From NCBI GenBank assembly GCA_017623605.1, contig JAGAOR010000031.1, forward strand, positions 1 to 35,963: DNA of 35,963 bases, in the 5' to 3' direction. Under the pieces are notes generated by a model that was not told where the DNA came from, searched no databases, and saw nothing but the letters and a program-made list of their open reading frames with translations. The DNA is from Clostridia bacterium. Its GTDB lineage: Bacteria; Bacillota; Clostridia; Christensenellales; Borkfalkiaceae. Positions 16,398 to 25,300 of the stretch are shown here, piece after piece. The translations under genes were made by a program, and so were the position numbers. Every line of letters starts with the position of its first letter. Positions within the stretch are counted from its first letter, which is position 1.

Positions 16398-16428
16398 AAA
16401 GAGGTCGGAATTTTCCGACCTCTTTTTC
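16398..16428 (+). terminator. bidirectional terminator between lipoprotein and esterase genes
   Basis: Stem AAAGAGGTCGGAA / TTCCGACCTCTTT with a short loop, followed by T-run on the plus strand. The A-rich left flank gives a weaker T-rich tract on the minus strand, so it can serve both genes. Confidence 0.85.
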
Positions 16429-16441
16429 GTTGCAATTTCGT

Positions 16442-17281
16442 TTAGAATTTTTCCTCAATATACAATCGAAGGAATTTTTCGCACGCGCCCAACCATTCGG
16501 GAATACGATCTAAATAGCCTCTATCTGCTAACCCGCGATTGATCTCCACTCTACCCGTCGAAAGACCGTGTTTTCCTTGGGGAAAAATATGCAATTCAAA
16601 ACGTACGCCGTTTGCATTAAGAGCCGAAGCGAAGCGAATTGCGTTGGAAACGGGAACAGACTTGTCCTCTGCCGTTGCCCAAATGAACGCGGGTGCAGTC
16701 GTTTCCGAAACCGCTTGATCTAAATTAAGCGTTTTTAAAAGCTCCGCTTTTTCTTCGTCCGAATATCCGTTCAACAAATTCCTATACGAGCCTTGGTGTC
16801 CGTCAATCTGCGAAATTACGGGATAGCCGAGTACGACCGCCGTCGGTTTACAATCGAGATATTTACCCGCTTTTTTTCCCACGTCTGCATATTCTACCGC
16901 AAGATTTGCCACAAGGTGTCCGCCCGCCGAAAAGCCCATTGCAAACACTTCGTCTTTATTCACGCATAATTCTTCTGCGTGCGTTTTTACGTAATCGACT
17001 GCCGCGGAAAGCTCCAAAAGCTGCTCGGGATAGCGAACGCCGTTTACTTCTCCCGTGCGATACCACAAAACGAACGTGTGAAAGCCACGCGCCAAAAATT
17101 CAAACGCAAGCGGTTCGGCTTCCCGTTTACTAACGTTCGTATATCCTCCGCCCGGCACGATCACGAGCGCAGGGCGTTTCCATTCCGCATCGCCGTCAAA
17201 CGGCTTATCTGCGACGTAGCACGTCAACGCGCCGCCTTGCAACCCGTATTCCTTTTGCAAGTCAACCGTATAATTTTTCAT
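16442..17281 (-). CDS. alpha/beta hydrolase, acetyl-esterase-like
   Basis: A 279-residue alpha/beta hydrolase of the carbohydrate/acetyl-esterase group (BD-FAE type). Seen: the oxyanion-hole segment VIVPGGGYTNVS (near residue 45), the nucleophile elbow GFSAGGH (near 118), the acid region ATAEDKSVP (about 205) and the catalytic His in PQGKHGLS (about 239). There is no signal peptide, so it acts in the cytoplasm, perhaps deacetylating imported sugars; the substrate is inferred from the family only. The ATG lies two bases after the aspartate kinase stop, with GAGGAAG inside the kinase end as binding site, so the two are translated from one message. Confidence 0.85.
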   Translation of the reverse strand: MKNYTVDLQKEYGLQGGALTCYVADKPFDGDAEWKRPALVIVPGGGYTNVSKREAEPLAFEFLARGFHTFVLWYRTGEVNGVRYPEQLLELSAAVDYVKTHAEELCVNKDEVFAMGFSAGGHLVANLAVEYADVGKKAGKYLDCKPTAVVLGYPVISQIDGHQGSYRNLLNGYSDEEKAELLKTLNLDQAVSETTAPAFIWATAEDKSVPVSNAIRFASALNANGVRFELHIFPQGKHGLSTGRVEINRGLADRGYLDRIPEWLGACEKFLRLYIEEKF

Positions 17282-17283
17282 AA

Positions 17284-18621
17284 TTACCGTTCTTCTTCCT
17301 TAAAAAACTCACGATAAATCGCGCGGATACATTCGTCGCAATCCTTATTATCCACACCGACGATAATGTTGAGCTCGCTCGAGCCTTGATCAATCATAAT
17401 CACGTTGATATTCGCTTTCGAGAGCGCGGTAAAAAGACGAGCGGACGTACCGATATTGTTCGCCATACCGTGCCCTACCGTTGCAACGAGCGCGATATTT
17501 TCGTGTATATACAATCTATCGGGATGAACGGCTTCTTTTATTTCGTTTAAAATCGTTTCCAAAATCCCGTTTTTCAAATATGCATTATCAATCACGAGCG
17601 ACATCGTATCAATTCCCGAGGGAAGATGTTCAAAGGAAATGCCGTGATTTTCGATCACCGAAAGCACCTTACCTACAAACCCGACTTCGGCGTTCATCAT
17701 AGATTTTTCCAAGGAGATAACGCAAAAATCCTTTTTGCCCGCAATCCCCGTTACAATATCGTCGCCCGTACGGCGGTGCGCACTTTTCACGATATACGTG
17801 CCCGCGTCCTCGGGACGGAACGTGTTTGCAATGCGAATGGGTATTCCCGCGCTCCGAACAGGGAAAATGGATTCGCTATGTAACACGTTTGCGCCCATAT
17901 ACGAAAGCTCGCGAAGTTCTTGATAGGAAAGCTCCACAATACATTTCGGAGAAGAAACGATGCGCGGATCGCAAGCGTAGAACCCGCTTACGTCCGTCCA
18001 ATTTTCATACAGCTCTGCCGCAACCGCGCGCGCTACGATCGAACCGGAAATATCGCCGCCGCCACGGGAAAACGTTTTCACTTTTCCATCGGCGCCAAGC
18101 CCGTAAAATCCAGGGACTACCGCTTGGGGATACTTTTTAAGTACCTCGCCCGCAAGGGAAAACGACGCCTCGTCGAGTTGACCGTTGGGTTTGAAACGGA
18201 TCAGCTCCGTCGCGTCTACGAAAGGAATTTCCAAGACCGCAGCCATAATCTTTGCCGCGAGATATTCCCCGCGCGACGCGCAATAATCCCTGCCCGCGCC
18301 GTTTAAAATTTCCGATCTTACCTCGTCTAACGCCGCGCGCATACCTAAATTTTTACCGATTTCCTTTTCAATGCTTTCGAAGCGAGCACAAATTTTTCCA
18401 AACGCTTCTTCAAATGCATTCAAATCCCCTGCCTCATAGCAATCGGAACAGGCATAGAGTAAATCCGTAACCTTAATATCTCCGCCAAAACGTTTTCCAG
18501 GCGCGGATACCACCACGTATCTACGCGCAGGATCAGCTTTGACGATTTTCGCCGCCGATAAAATCACGTTGCCGTCCGCCATGGACGTGCCGCCAAATTT
18601 ACATACTTTTAATTGATTCAT
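17284..18621 (-). CDS. aspartate kinase
   Basis: A 445-residue monofunctional aspartate kinase, the first step from aspartate to lysine, threonine, methionine and diaminopimelate. Seen: N-terminal KFGGTSMADG (from residue 8), the catalytic amino-acid-kinase fold with FSRGGGDISGS and TDVSGFYACDPR, then two C-terminal ACT domains (about 300-445), including IMIDQGSSELNIIVGV, that usually bind an end-product amino acid. A GTG two codons upstream (18627) is possible, but the ATG at 18621 has GGAG five bases before it. It follows the 34-residue peptide gene by ten bases in the cdaA operon. The lysC symbol is likely but the isoenzyme type is not proved. Confidence 0.93.
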   Translation of the reverse strand: MNQLKVCKFGGTSMADGNVILSAAKIVKADPARRYVVVSAPGKRFGGDIKVTDLLYACSDCYEAGDLNAFEEAFGKICARFESIEKEIGKNLGMRAALDEVRSEILNGAGRDYCASRGEYLAAKIMAAVLEIPFVDATELIRFKPNGQLDEASFSLAGEVLKKYPQAVVPGFYGLGADGKVKTFSRGGGDISGSIVARAVAAELYENWTDVSGFYACDPRIVSSPKCIVELSYQELRELSYMGANVLHSESIFPVRSAGIPIRIANTFRPEDAGTYIVKSAHRRTGDDIVTGIAGKKDFCVISLEKSMMNAEVGFVGKVLSVIENHGISFEHLPSGIDTMSLVIDNAYLKNGILETILNEIKEAVHPDRLYIHENIALVATVGHGMANNIGTSARLFTALSKANINVIMIDQGSSELNIIVGVDNKDCDECIRAIYREFFKEEER

Positions 18622-18631
18622 AAACACTCCG

Positions 18632-18736
18632 TTACACGTTTAACAAAATGACGACGAATACCGCAAGGATTAAAGAAATTGCTTTAATCCAAAACTTGGA
18701 AACGAACGTCCTTTTCAAAAACTCCATAAATTTCAT
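18632..18736 (-). CDS. 34-residue single-helix membrane peptide, CdaR N-terminus-like
   Basis: A short frame too small for usual gene calling. Its ATG (18736-18734) overlaps the cdaA stop TGA in an ATGA junction, and a GGAGGGGGAAG site precedes it. The product has a basic, aromatic start (MKFMEFLKRTFVSK) and one membrane helix, FWIKAISLILAVFVVILLNV, which ends the protein. In Firmicutes cdaA is normally followed by cdaR, whose N-terminal anchor has the same 'W..K.I.L..A......VN' pattern before large YbbR ectodomains. Those domains are absent here. It may be a reduced CdaR or an unrelated small protein; the next gene, aspartate kinase, follows after ten bases. No trace of YbbR repeats is seen. 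Confidence 0.7.
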   Translation of the reverse strand: MKFMEFLKRTFVSKFWIKAISLILAVFVVILLNV

Positions 18737-19611
18737 CTACTTCCCCCTCCACGTTTCTTATCCGTAAGCGGCATTTCCTGCCAATAGTAATCTTTAAGCG
18801 CGTCCATTAAAATATCGTAATCGGCGTATCTCGTTACGTTGCCTTGTTTGATCACCGAAATTATGCCCGTTTCTTCGGAAACGACGAGCGAAATGACGTT
18901 CGCGACCTCCGTAATACCAATCCCTGCCCGATGACGTGTGCCGTATTCCTTGGGATAGCTCGTTTTTTGCGTAAGCGGCAAGAAGCACCCCGCCGCCTGA
19001 ATTTTGTGTCCGTGTATTACCATTGCGCCGTCGTACAAAGGAGCTTTGGGGAAGAATATCCCCTCGATCAGTTGCGTAGAAATTTCCGCGTCGATCTGCA
19101 CGCCGCTTTGCAAAACCTGCTTGGGTAAACTGCCCTTGGAGAGTACGATCAACGCGCCCACGTTGTTTTTGGACATATTTTGAAGCGCCTTAATCACGTT
19201 TTGAATACAACGCTCCGTATCCGCTTGCGAACGAATCTCCGTCGCACCGCCGATATGCTTTTCCAAATTTTCTTTCGCAGAGTGAACGTCCCACAAGCTC
19301 TTTTTCACTTCCACGTTAAACAGAATGAGCATAAATGCCGAAACCAAAATCACGTAGAAGAGGAAAAACTGCTTTCCAACGAGCTCTTCTGCGAATACGT
19401 TCAATGCACCGCCACCGAGAATGAGCAACCAAAACAAAAGCATAAGCTTCGTTGCGTCATTATCGCGAAGCACCTTTGACACGTAAAAAATCAATGCGAA
19501 AAAACAGAGAATTTCGATTGCGAAAAGTACGTTGAAGCCGCTGAAAAATGCAACCACGCCGTCTTTAAACGCGATCAACTGATCCACTGCCGTCAAAAGC
19601 CTTATTCCCAT
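18733..19611 (-). CDS. cdaA: diadenylate cyclase CdaA (c-di-AMP synthase)
   Basis: A 292-residue membrane-bound diadenylate cyclase that joins two ATP into c-di-AMP, a regulator of potassium, osmolyte and wall balance. Seen: three membrane helices in the first 100 residues, a short coiled linker, and the DAC domain with LYDGAMVIHG (Asp194-Gly-Ala) and GTRHRAG (Gly224 to Gly230), the two catalytic motifs. The start is set by GGAG nine bases before the ATG. It leads an operon with the 34-residue peptide, aspartate kinase and esterase; the usual partners cdaR and glmM are not next to it. Confidence 0.96.
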   Translation of the reverse strand: MGIRLLTAVDQLIAFKDGVVAFFSGFNVLFAIEILCFFALIFYVSKVLRDNDATKLMLLFWLLILGGGALNVFAEELVGKQFFLFYVILVSAFMLILFNVEVKKSLWDVHSAKENLEKHIGGATEIRSQADTERCIQNVIKALQNMSKNNVGALIVLSKGSLPKQVLQSGVQIDAEISTQLIEGIFFPKAPLYDGAMVIHGHKIQAAGCFLPLTQKTSYPKEYGTRHRAGIGITEVANVISLVVSEETGIISVIKQGNVTRYADYDILMDALKDYYWQEMPLTDKKRGGGSR

Positions 19612-19638
19612 ATCCGTCTCCTTTGTTCTCCACTATAT

Positions 19639-19644
19639 ATTATA
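19639..19644 (-). promoter_or_regulatory. -10 box for the cdaA operon
   Basis: TATAAT on the minus strand, 27 bases ahead of the cdaA ATG, within very A+T-rich DNA. The -35 is weak. Confidence 0.5.
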
Positions 19645-19685
19645 TAAAATTTTCAACGAAAAATAAAGTATTTTTTCGATCCTTT

Positions 19686-20684
19686 TCACAAGTTCCCGAA
19701 AAATAACCTTGCCGTTACCGTTTTAAGCGCGGACGGCGGGGTGATTACACCGCATTTTACGTCGCTAATCGCTTGATATACGTCGCCGTACACGCGCAAA
19801 AGCTCGCCCTTTTGAAATTTCGCCGCCTGCTCACGGTTCTTTTTCGCAACGAATTCCTTAACGCCGAGCGCGTTTGCGATTTCCGAATCGCTCCCTTTCA
19901 TACAGGAAATTTCATACAAGCCTTTAAAATAGGAAGCGAGCGCGGACAATAGCGACAGCTCGTTATACCCTTTCACTGCAAGCTCGTTTAAAATTTTCAT
20001 AAACGTCCCGTAATTTTTCCTTGCCAGCGCGTTCGTAAGCTCATAAAGCTTATATTCCGCGTCGGGATACACGAGCGAATCCACGAGCTCGTCCGTTAAG
20101 CGCCCAATTTTTTCTGCCTCGCAATAAGAAAGTAACTTTTCCGTTTCTTTGGCGATTCTCGCCATATCGAGATTGCAATATGCCGCAAGTTTTCCACAGG
20201 TTACGCCGTCGGCGTACACGCCTTCTTTTTTACAAGTAAGAAAAATCCACCGCTTGATCGTTTCCTCGTCCGATTTCCCGCAATCAATATGCGTTACGTT
20301 CGGTTTCTTCGCAAACGCTACGCCTCCCGCTTTGGGTTTTGCGGAATTGACGATCAAAAGCATACCGCTCGTCGGCGGATTTTCAAACGTTCCCTTTAAA
20401 TACGCTTCGTATTCTTTTTCTGTGGGATAAAACTCCGTGATACGAACGATTCTCTTTTCACTCATAAACGGAAACGCGTTCAACGCGTCCACGATCCCCG
20501 AAAGCTTATCGCCTTTTAGCGACGCACCGTCAAAGGAAATATAATCGAGCGTCGGTTCTTGCAAAAAACGGGATTTTAAAAGCGTTTCCCCCTTTTCGCG
20601 GAAATACGCCTCTTCGCCCTCAAATAAATAAATGGGCTTCGCGCCGTTTTCGTCCGTGTATTTTTTGAAATCGACGTATTTCAC
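19686..20684 (-). CDS. holA: DNA polymerase III subunit delta
   Basis: The 332-residue delta subunit of the clamp loader, which opens the sliding clamp during replication. Seen: the family N-terminus PIYLFEGEEAYFREK (about residues 17-31), the hydrophobic core of the first domain with FPFMSEKRIVRITEF, and the C-terminal collar-type helical domain ending in KTVTARLFFGNL. The start is GTG, with AGGAG about ten bases upstream; no in-frame ATG fits better. It follows comEC by 30 bases, an order common in Firmicutes. Confidence 0.92.
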   Translation of the reverse strand: MKYVDFKKYTDENGAKPIYLFEGEEAYFREKGETLLKSRFLQEPTLDYISFDGASLKGDKLSGIVDALNAFPFMSEKRIVRITEFYPTEKEYEAYLKGTFENPPTSGMLLIVNSAKPKAGGVAFAKKPNVTHIDCGKSDEETIKRWIFLTCKKEGVYADGVTCGKLAAYCNLDMARIAKETEKLLSYCEAEKIGRLTDELVDSLVYPDAEYKLYELTNALARKNYGTFMKILNELAVKGYNELSLLSALASYFKGLYEISCMKGSDSEIANALGVKEFVAKKNREQAAKFQKGELLRVYGDVYQAISDVKCGVITPPSALKTVTARLFFGNL

Positions 20685-20714
20685 TTTTTCTACGCTCCTA
20701 CATTCCTCTTCTTA

Positions 20715-22301
20715 TTATAACATATTCATAACGAAAATGCAAGAGAATGAAAGGGAAAAACAAACGAGCGCGCACGCAAAAGCGAGCTTTTTCGAAAAAT
20801 TCCACTTATCCGAGAGAAATGAAAGCGCAAGAAAGTAAAAAACGAGCGCCACTACGGGTACGACTACGTCCTCAATACAAAACAAGGAAAAATCTACCGT
20901 TTGAAATAAAAGCAACGCCGCCGACCAAACCACGGCAGGTATACGCAAGATCACGCCACTCCACGCCACGGGTAACACGGCGGCGATCACGACGAATACG
21001 AGCAACGCGGAAAACACTACGCTAACGAGTGGCACGAACAAGGAATTAAGGAGCAGTGAAAGGCAGGATAAATAACCAAACCACGCCAAACACAAGGGCG
21101 CAGTGGCAATCTGCGCAGACAGGCTGACGGAAACGAAAGAAACGCAGGCGCGTTTTATCCGCCCGCGCACGCCAAGCGGGTGCATATCCCGTTCCGCAGG
21201 CGGGAGTTTCCCGTTTATATCGCCTACGATTTTATAACAAAGCTTTTCGATTGGACGGGATAAGAGCGCTATACCCAAGCACGCCGCAAAAGAAAGCTGA
21301 AATCCTGCTTCAAAAAGAGCAAGCGGAGAAAAGGTCAAAACCAAAATTGCCGCCACGCCCAACGCGTCGAGAAAATCTTTACTTACCCCGATCAATTTGG
21401 CGGCATAGAAACAAAGGCAAATCGTAATCGCACGAGTGATGGAAGCAGAGAACCCGCAAACGCCGCCGTAAAATAAAAGCAAAGCCGCAACGGTTAAAAA
21501 CCGCGTTCCTTTCGAGGCACTGTGCAAGGGCGTCTTCCCGATCAGAAAAAGCGCAAATCCGAATAGCGCGCCAATATGTAACCCCGAAACGGCGAACACG
21601 TGCGCAATACCGCCACGCCGCATATTTTCAAGCAAGCCTTGTTCAATACCCTCCTCGTCGCCTGTCAAAATTGCCATCGTAACGGCGGCGGAGGTTTCGT
21701 CCATACCCGCGTATAAAACCGTTTCTATCCGTTTTCGTAAAAAGGTAAACAGAGAAAACGGTCGCTCGGTTACCACGCAAGTTTTCGCTTGAAGCGTATA
21801 CGCCAAATCATTGCTAATATCGTACCATTCAGTCTCTTTGTTCGGTTCAAGCTTACCTTTGATTAGTACCCGATTTCCCTGCTCTATATTTCCCTCAAAC
21901 GATAAGGGCAGGTATGCGATCAACTGTACATTCTCTTCCTCTCCGTCTATCCGTATATCGCCTAAAACGAGCTTATAGCCGTACACCGTTTCGCTTTCGG
22001 ACACGACCGTGCCCGTAACGTGATATTCGCCGCGTTCGTAGGCGGTCGCATTTTGAAAGCCGTCGATTTTGCAAAACGCAGAACAAAACCCAACCCAAAA
22101 CGCCGCGAGCAAAAAAAGCACGGCGATCGCAGTTTGTTTGCGCTTGCCTTTTCGTAGCAAAATCAAAAGTGGCAAGGCAAGTGTGAGCCACCAAAAAGAC
22201 AACCCGTAGCAAAGCAAAGCCACGGCGGAAAAGATTCCTAAACACAGGAAAACCGCCGCGAATGCGGCGGGCCTGAAATTGAGAATTTTTGCGCCGTTCA
22301 C
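20715..22301 (-). CDS. comEC: ComEC/Rec2 family protein without the C-terminal metallo-hydrolase domain
   Basis: A 528-residue polytopic membrane protein matching the ComEC DNA-uptake channel. Seen: N-terminal membrane helices, an OB-like extracytoplasmic segment (TGTVVSESETVYGYKLVLGD), and the competence domain with HVFAVSGLHIGALFGF and GFSASITRA. The protein ends after the last helices; the metallo-beta-lactamase-like domain found in full ComEC (about 750 residues) is absent. The frame extends upstream to a TTG at 22367, but a GTG at 22301 forms a GTGA overlap with the helicase stop and leads into NFRPAAF, the usual ComEC beginning; neither has a Shine-Dalgarno site. It may transport DNA or be a relic; no other competence genes are in the window. 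Confidence 0.85.
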   Translation of the reverse strand: MNGAKILNFRPAAFAAVFLCLGIFSAVALLCYGLSFWWLTLALPLLILLRKGKRKQTAIAVLFLLAAFWVGFCSAFCKIDGFQNATAYERGEYHVTGTVVSESETVYGYKLVLGDIRIDGEEENVQLIAYLPLSFEGNIEQGNRVLIKGKLEPNKETEWYDISNDLAYTLQAKTCVVTERPFSLFTFLRKRIETVLYAGMDETSAAVTMAILTGDEEGIEQGLLENMRRGGIAHVFAVSGLHIGALFGFALFLIGKTPLHSASKGTRFLTVAALLLFYGGVCGFSASITRAITICLCFYAAKLIGVSKDFLDALGVAAILVLTFSPLALFEAGFQLSFAACLGIALLSRPIEKLCYKIVGDINGKLPPAERDMHPLGVRGRIKRACVSFVSVSLSAQIATAPLCLAWFGYLSCLSLLLNSLFVPLVSVVFSALLVFVVIAAVLPVAWSGVILRIPAVVWSAALLLFQTVDFSLFCIEDVVVPVVALVFYFLALSFLSDKWNFSKKLAFACALVCFSLSFSCIFVMNML

Positions 22302-25300
22302 GCGAGTGAAATGCGATCGGAAACCGAGCGCACGAATAAACCGCGTTCTTCGCCAAGCGTTACGCAATCGTTGACGAGTGCCATAAATTTATCGCTGGGA
22401 CGCGCAATACGGAGCACAGAAGCGACGATCGTTTGAATTTCTTCCATATACAACGCCACCTTATCTTCAAGCGCGCCGCGCGTAATTGCCACGATCTCGT
22501 ACGGCGTGTAATCCCCCTCACTCTTTCGAAGCGGCTCACCCGACTCCACGCGATATTTTTCAAACGTGATCGCCTTATCGCTCTTATGATAATACGCCGT
22601 GCCAAAAATCCGTTCAAATCGGAAGCCGCAAAGTGCAACGAGTGCTTGCATACGGCTTTCCACCTTCGAGCCGTACTTTGTGATCCCAAGCCCCATAAGG
22701 AGGCGACGGACGAGGAAATCGTAGGAAATCGGTTCTTCCGCGGCAACGATCGCTTTCAAACGCGCTAAAATTTCCTTATCATTCTCTCCCGAGGTGATAA
22801 AGGTGGCGTTTTCATAGCGTTGTTCAAGGGAAGCCGCCTTATACGCTTTCTTGCCGCGGTTGAGCTCCGCGCCACCCTTTTTATCCGCACCTGTGAGCTT
22901 ATCGAGCACGTCCTTAATTTTCTTAATTTCACGCTTGGGATTGTTGTAATAATTGACGGAATATAACCGTAAAACGTTCCAATTATTGCGCTTCAACGTT
23001 TGAATTTGCAACACGTTCCGATCTTTCACCGAGAATCGGTTGGAGGCGTCGCAAAGGATCGCGAGCAGGAATTTTTGGCGGTTTTTGGGATCAACGACGG
23101 CAACGTCGATTTTAAAACCCGAAGCCCCCACGTCGTAGCGACATTCATAGCCGTAAGAAGCGAGCTCCTCCGCGATATACTTTCCAATCCCCGCTTTTTT
23201 CGTCGTCAAGTTACTCGACGAAATGGCAAGATTCGTTCTACCCTTTTCCGCAAAATCGAGGAACGCTTTCAAGCCCGCAACGCCTTTGGAATTGGTTTTC
23301 GAAAGATCAATCATTGCGCCCGTCATAGAAGAGAACACTACCATCTCCTCTCTTGCACGGGAAACGGCTACGTTTAATCTGCGCCAGCCGCCCGCCTGAT
23401 TCAACGGACCGAAGTTGAGCGAAATTCTACCCAACCGATCAGGGCCGTAGCAAACGGAGAACAAGATTACGTCGCGCTCGTCCCCCTGTACGTTTTCTAA
23501 ATTTTTAACAAACAAAGGCTCTTCCCGTTCGTAAGCTTGCCTTTCTAAGCGCTTTTCCGCAATCGCCACAGAAAGCTTACGTTCGATATATTCTTTCTGC
23601 ACGTTGCTAAACGTTACCACGCCCATACTCGATTTTTTAAAGGCAGGATCAGACAAACGGCGAATAACCTCGTCCACGAGCATATCCCCCTCTGCCTTAT
23701 TTTTCTTGGTAAAGCCGCGATCGTAAACGCCGTCCTCGACCAAAACGAATTTGACCTTACTACTCAAAGAATCGGGTGAGGGGAACGTGCAAAGCCGATT
23801 GTCGTAGTAAGTGATATTAGAGAACGCGATCAAGCTTTCGTGCTTACTACGATAATGCCACGTCAAATGCCGTTGGGGCATATTGATCGCCAAACAATCG
23901 TCGAGCACGCTCTCCATATCCTCGTTTTCAAGATTATCTTCGTCCACGAAATTCGTATGGAAGAACGAGGTAGGCGGAAGCTGTTTGGGATCGCCGACGA
24001 TAATCGCGCTCTTACCCCGCGCAAGCGTACAGATCGCCTCTGCCGTGGGGATCTGCGAAGCCTCGTCGAAAATAACCATATCAAACAAACCGTTTTCCGC
24101 TTGCAGATATTGCGAAACGGTAATCGGGCTCATCAGCATACAAGGAGCAAGCCGTTTGATGAGTTCAGGGATTTCCTCAAAAAGCTTTCGAAGTCCGCTT
24201 CCGCGCAAATTCGATTTTTCCAAACGGGCAAAATTCGCCACCTCCAAACTCAAACTCCCCTCCGTATCTTGCGTAGGTACACGGGAAATGAGCTTGGCGC
24301 GGATCGCGTCTTTGGTGAGCCGTGAAAAATCCTCCATAGTAAGGCGTAAACTTTCCGCTTTTTCTTCCGACACCGCGGCAGAGAAACGTGAAAGTACGGG
24401 ATCGAGCGGAATGTTCGTTTGCAAGAAGTTTTTATATACGTTCTTTTCAAAGCTCTGAATGATATTCTCACTCGTAACCGCTCCGTTTTCAAGCGCGTCG
24501 GTGATAAAAGTGAGCCCCGCTTCATCTAACGCTTTCGTCGTCTTTTTATACATACACCAAGGCGCGAGCATATCAATATTTTCAATGAGTGCGCCCGCCT
24601 TGGAGACGTAATAATCCAGCACGTCCTCTTCGGGCGTTTTCCCTTTATCCGCCGCCGTTGCCAAAAGGAAGCAATCCTCCGCCACTGAAAAGCTTTCCAG
24701 CGAAGAAATCAATCCTTTCAAAACAGGCAAGGAATATCCGTTTGCCGCGCGGATACACATACTGTTAAAGCTATCCGCGTTATAATCCATAAACACCGAA
24801 GCGCAAAGCTCGTGCAAGCGGTAAAGCTCGTCCAAGAAATGCAAGCGCGCGTCAAAAAAGTCTATTCTCCCGAACGCAAACGTGAAGTAATGCGAAAGCT
24901 TTGTGTTCGTTTTGATACGCTCCATTGCCTCGTAGATCGCGTGCAGATTTTCAAGCCGAGGCAATATTTCCTCTTCCTCGATCGCTTCGATCGAAACTTT
25001 CGAAAGCTTTTTCACGACGGCTTTCACCGCCTTGTTGCGCTCGTAGGCTACGCCTCCCTCTTCCAACCATTTGCCGAGCTCTTTATATTCCTTGGAAATA
25101 TCCACGAGCTTTTTATGCGCCTTGAAATACTTTTCAAAGCAACCGTCAAGCCGTTTGTTGGCGTTGAAAAAGGCGTAAAACTCCTCTTCGTTTTCCTTAA
25201 AATATTTATTCAGCTTACCGCTTGAAAGCAAAGCCGCAATTTCAAAAAGTCCGTCGAGCTTTTTTCTCGTGAGCGTACTGATCTTTTGACGGTAAAGCTC

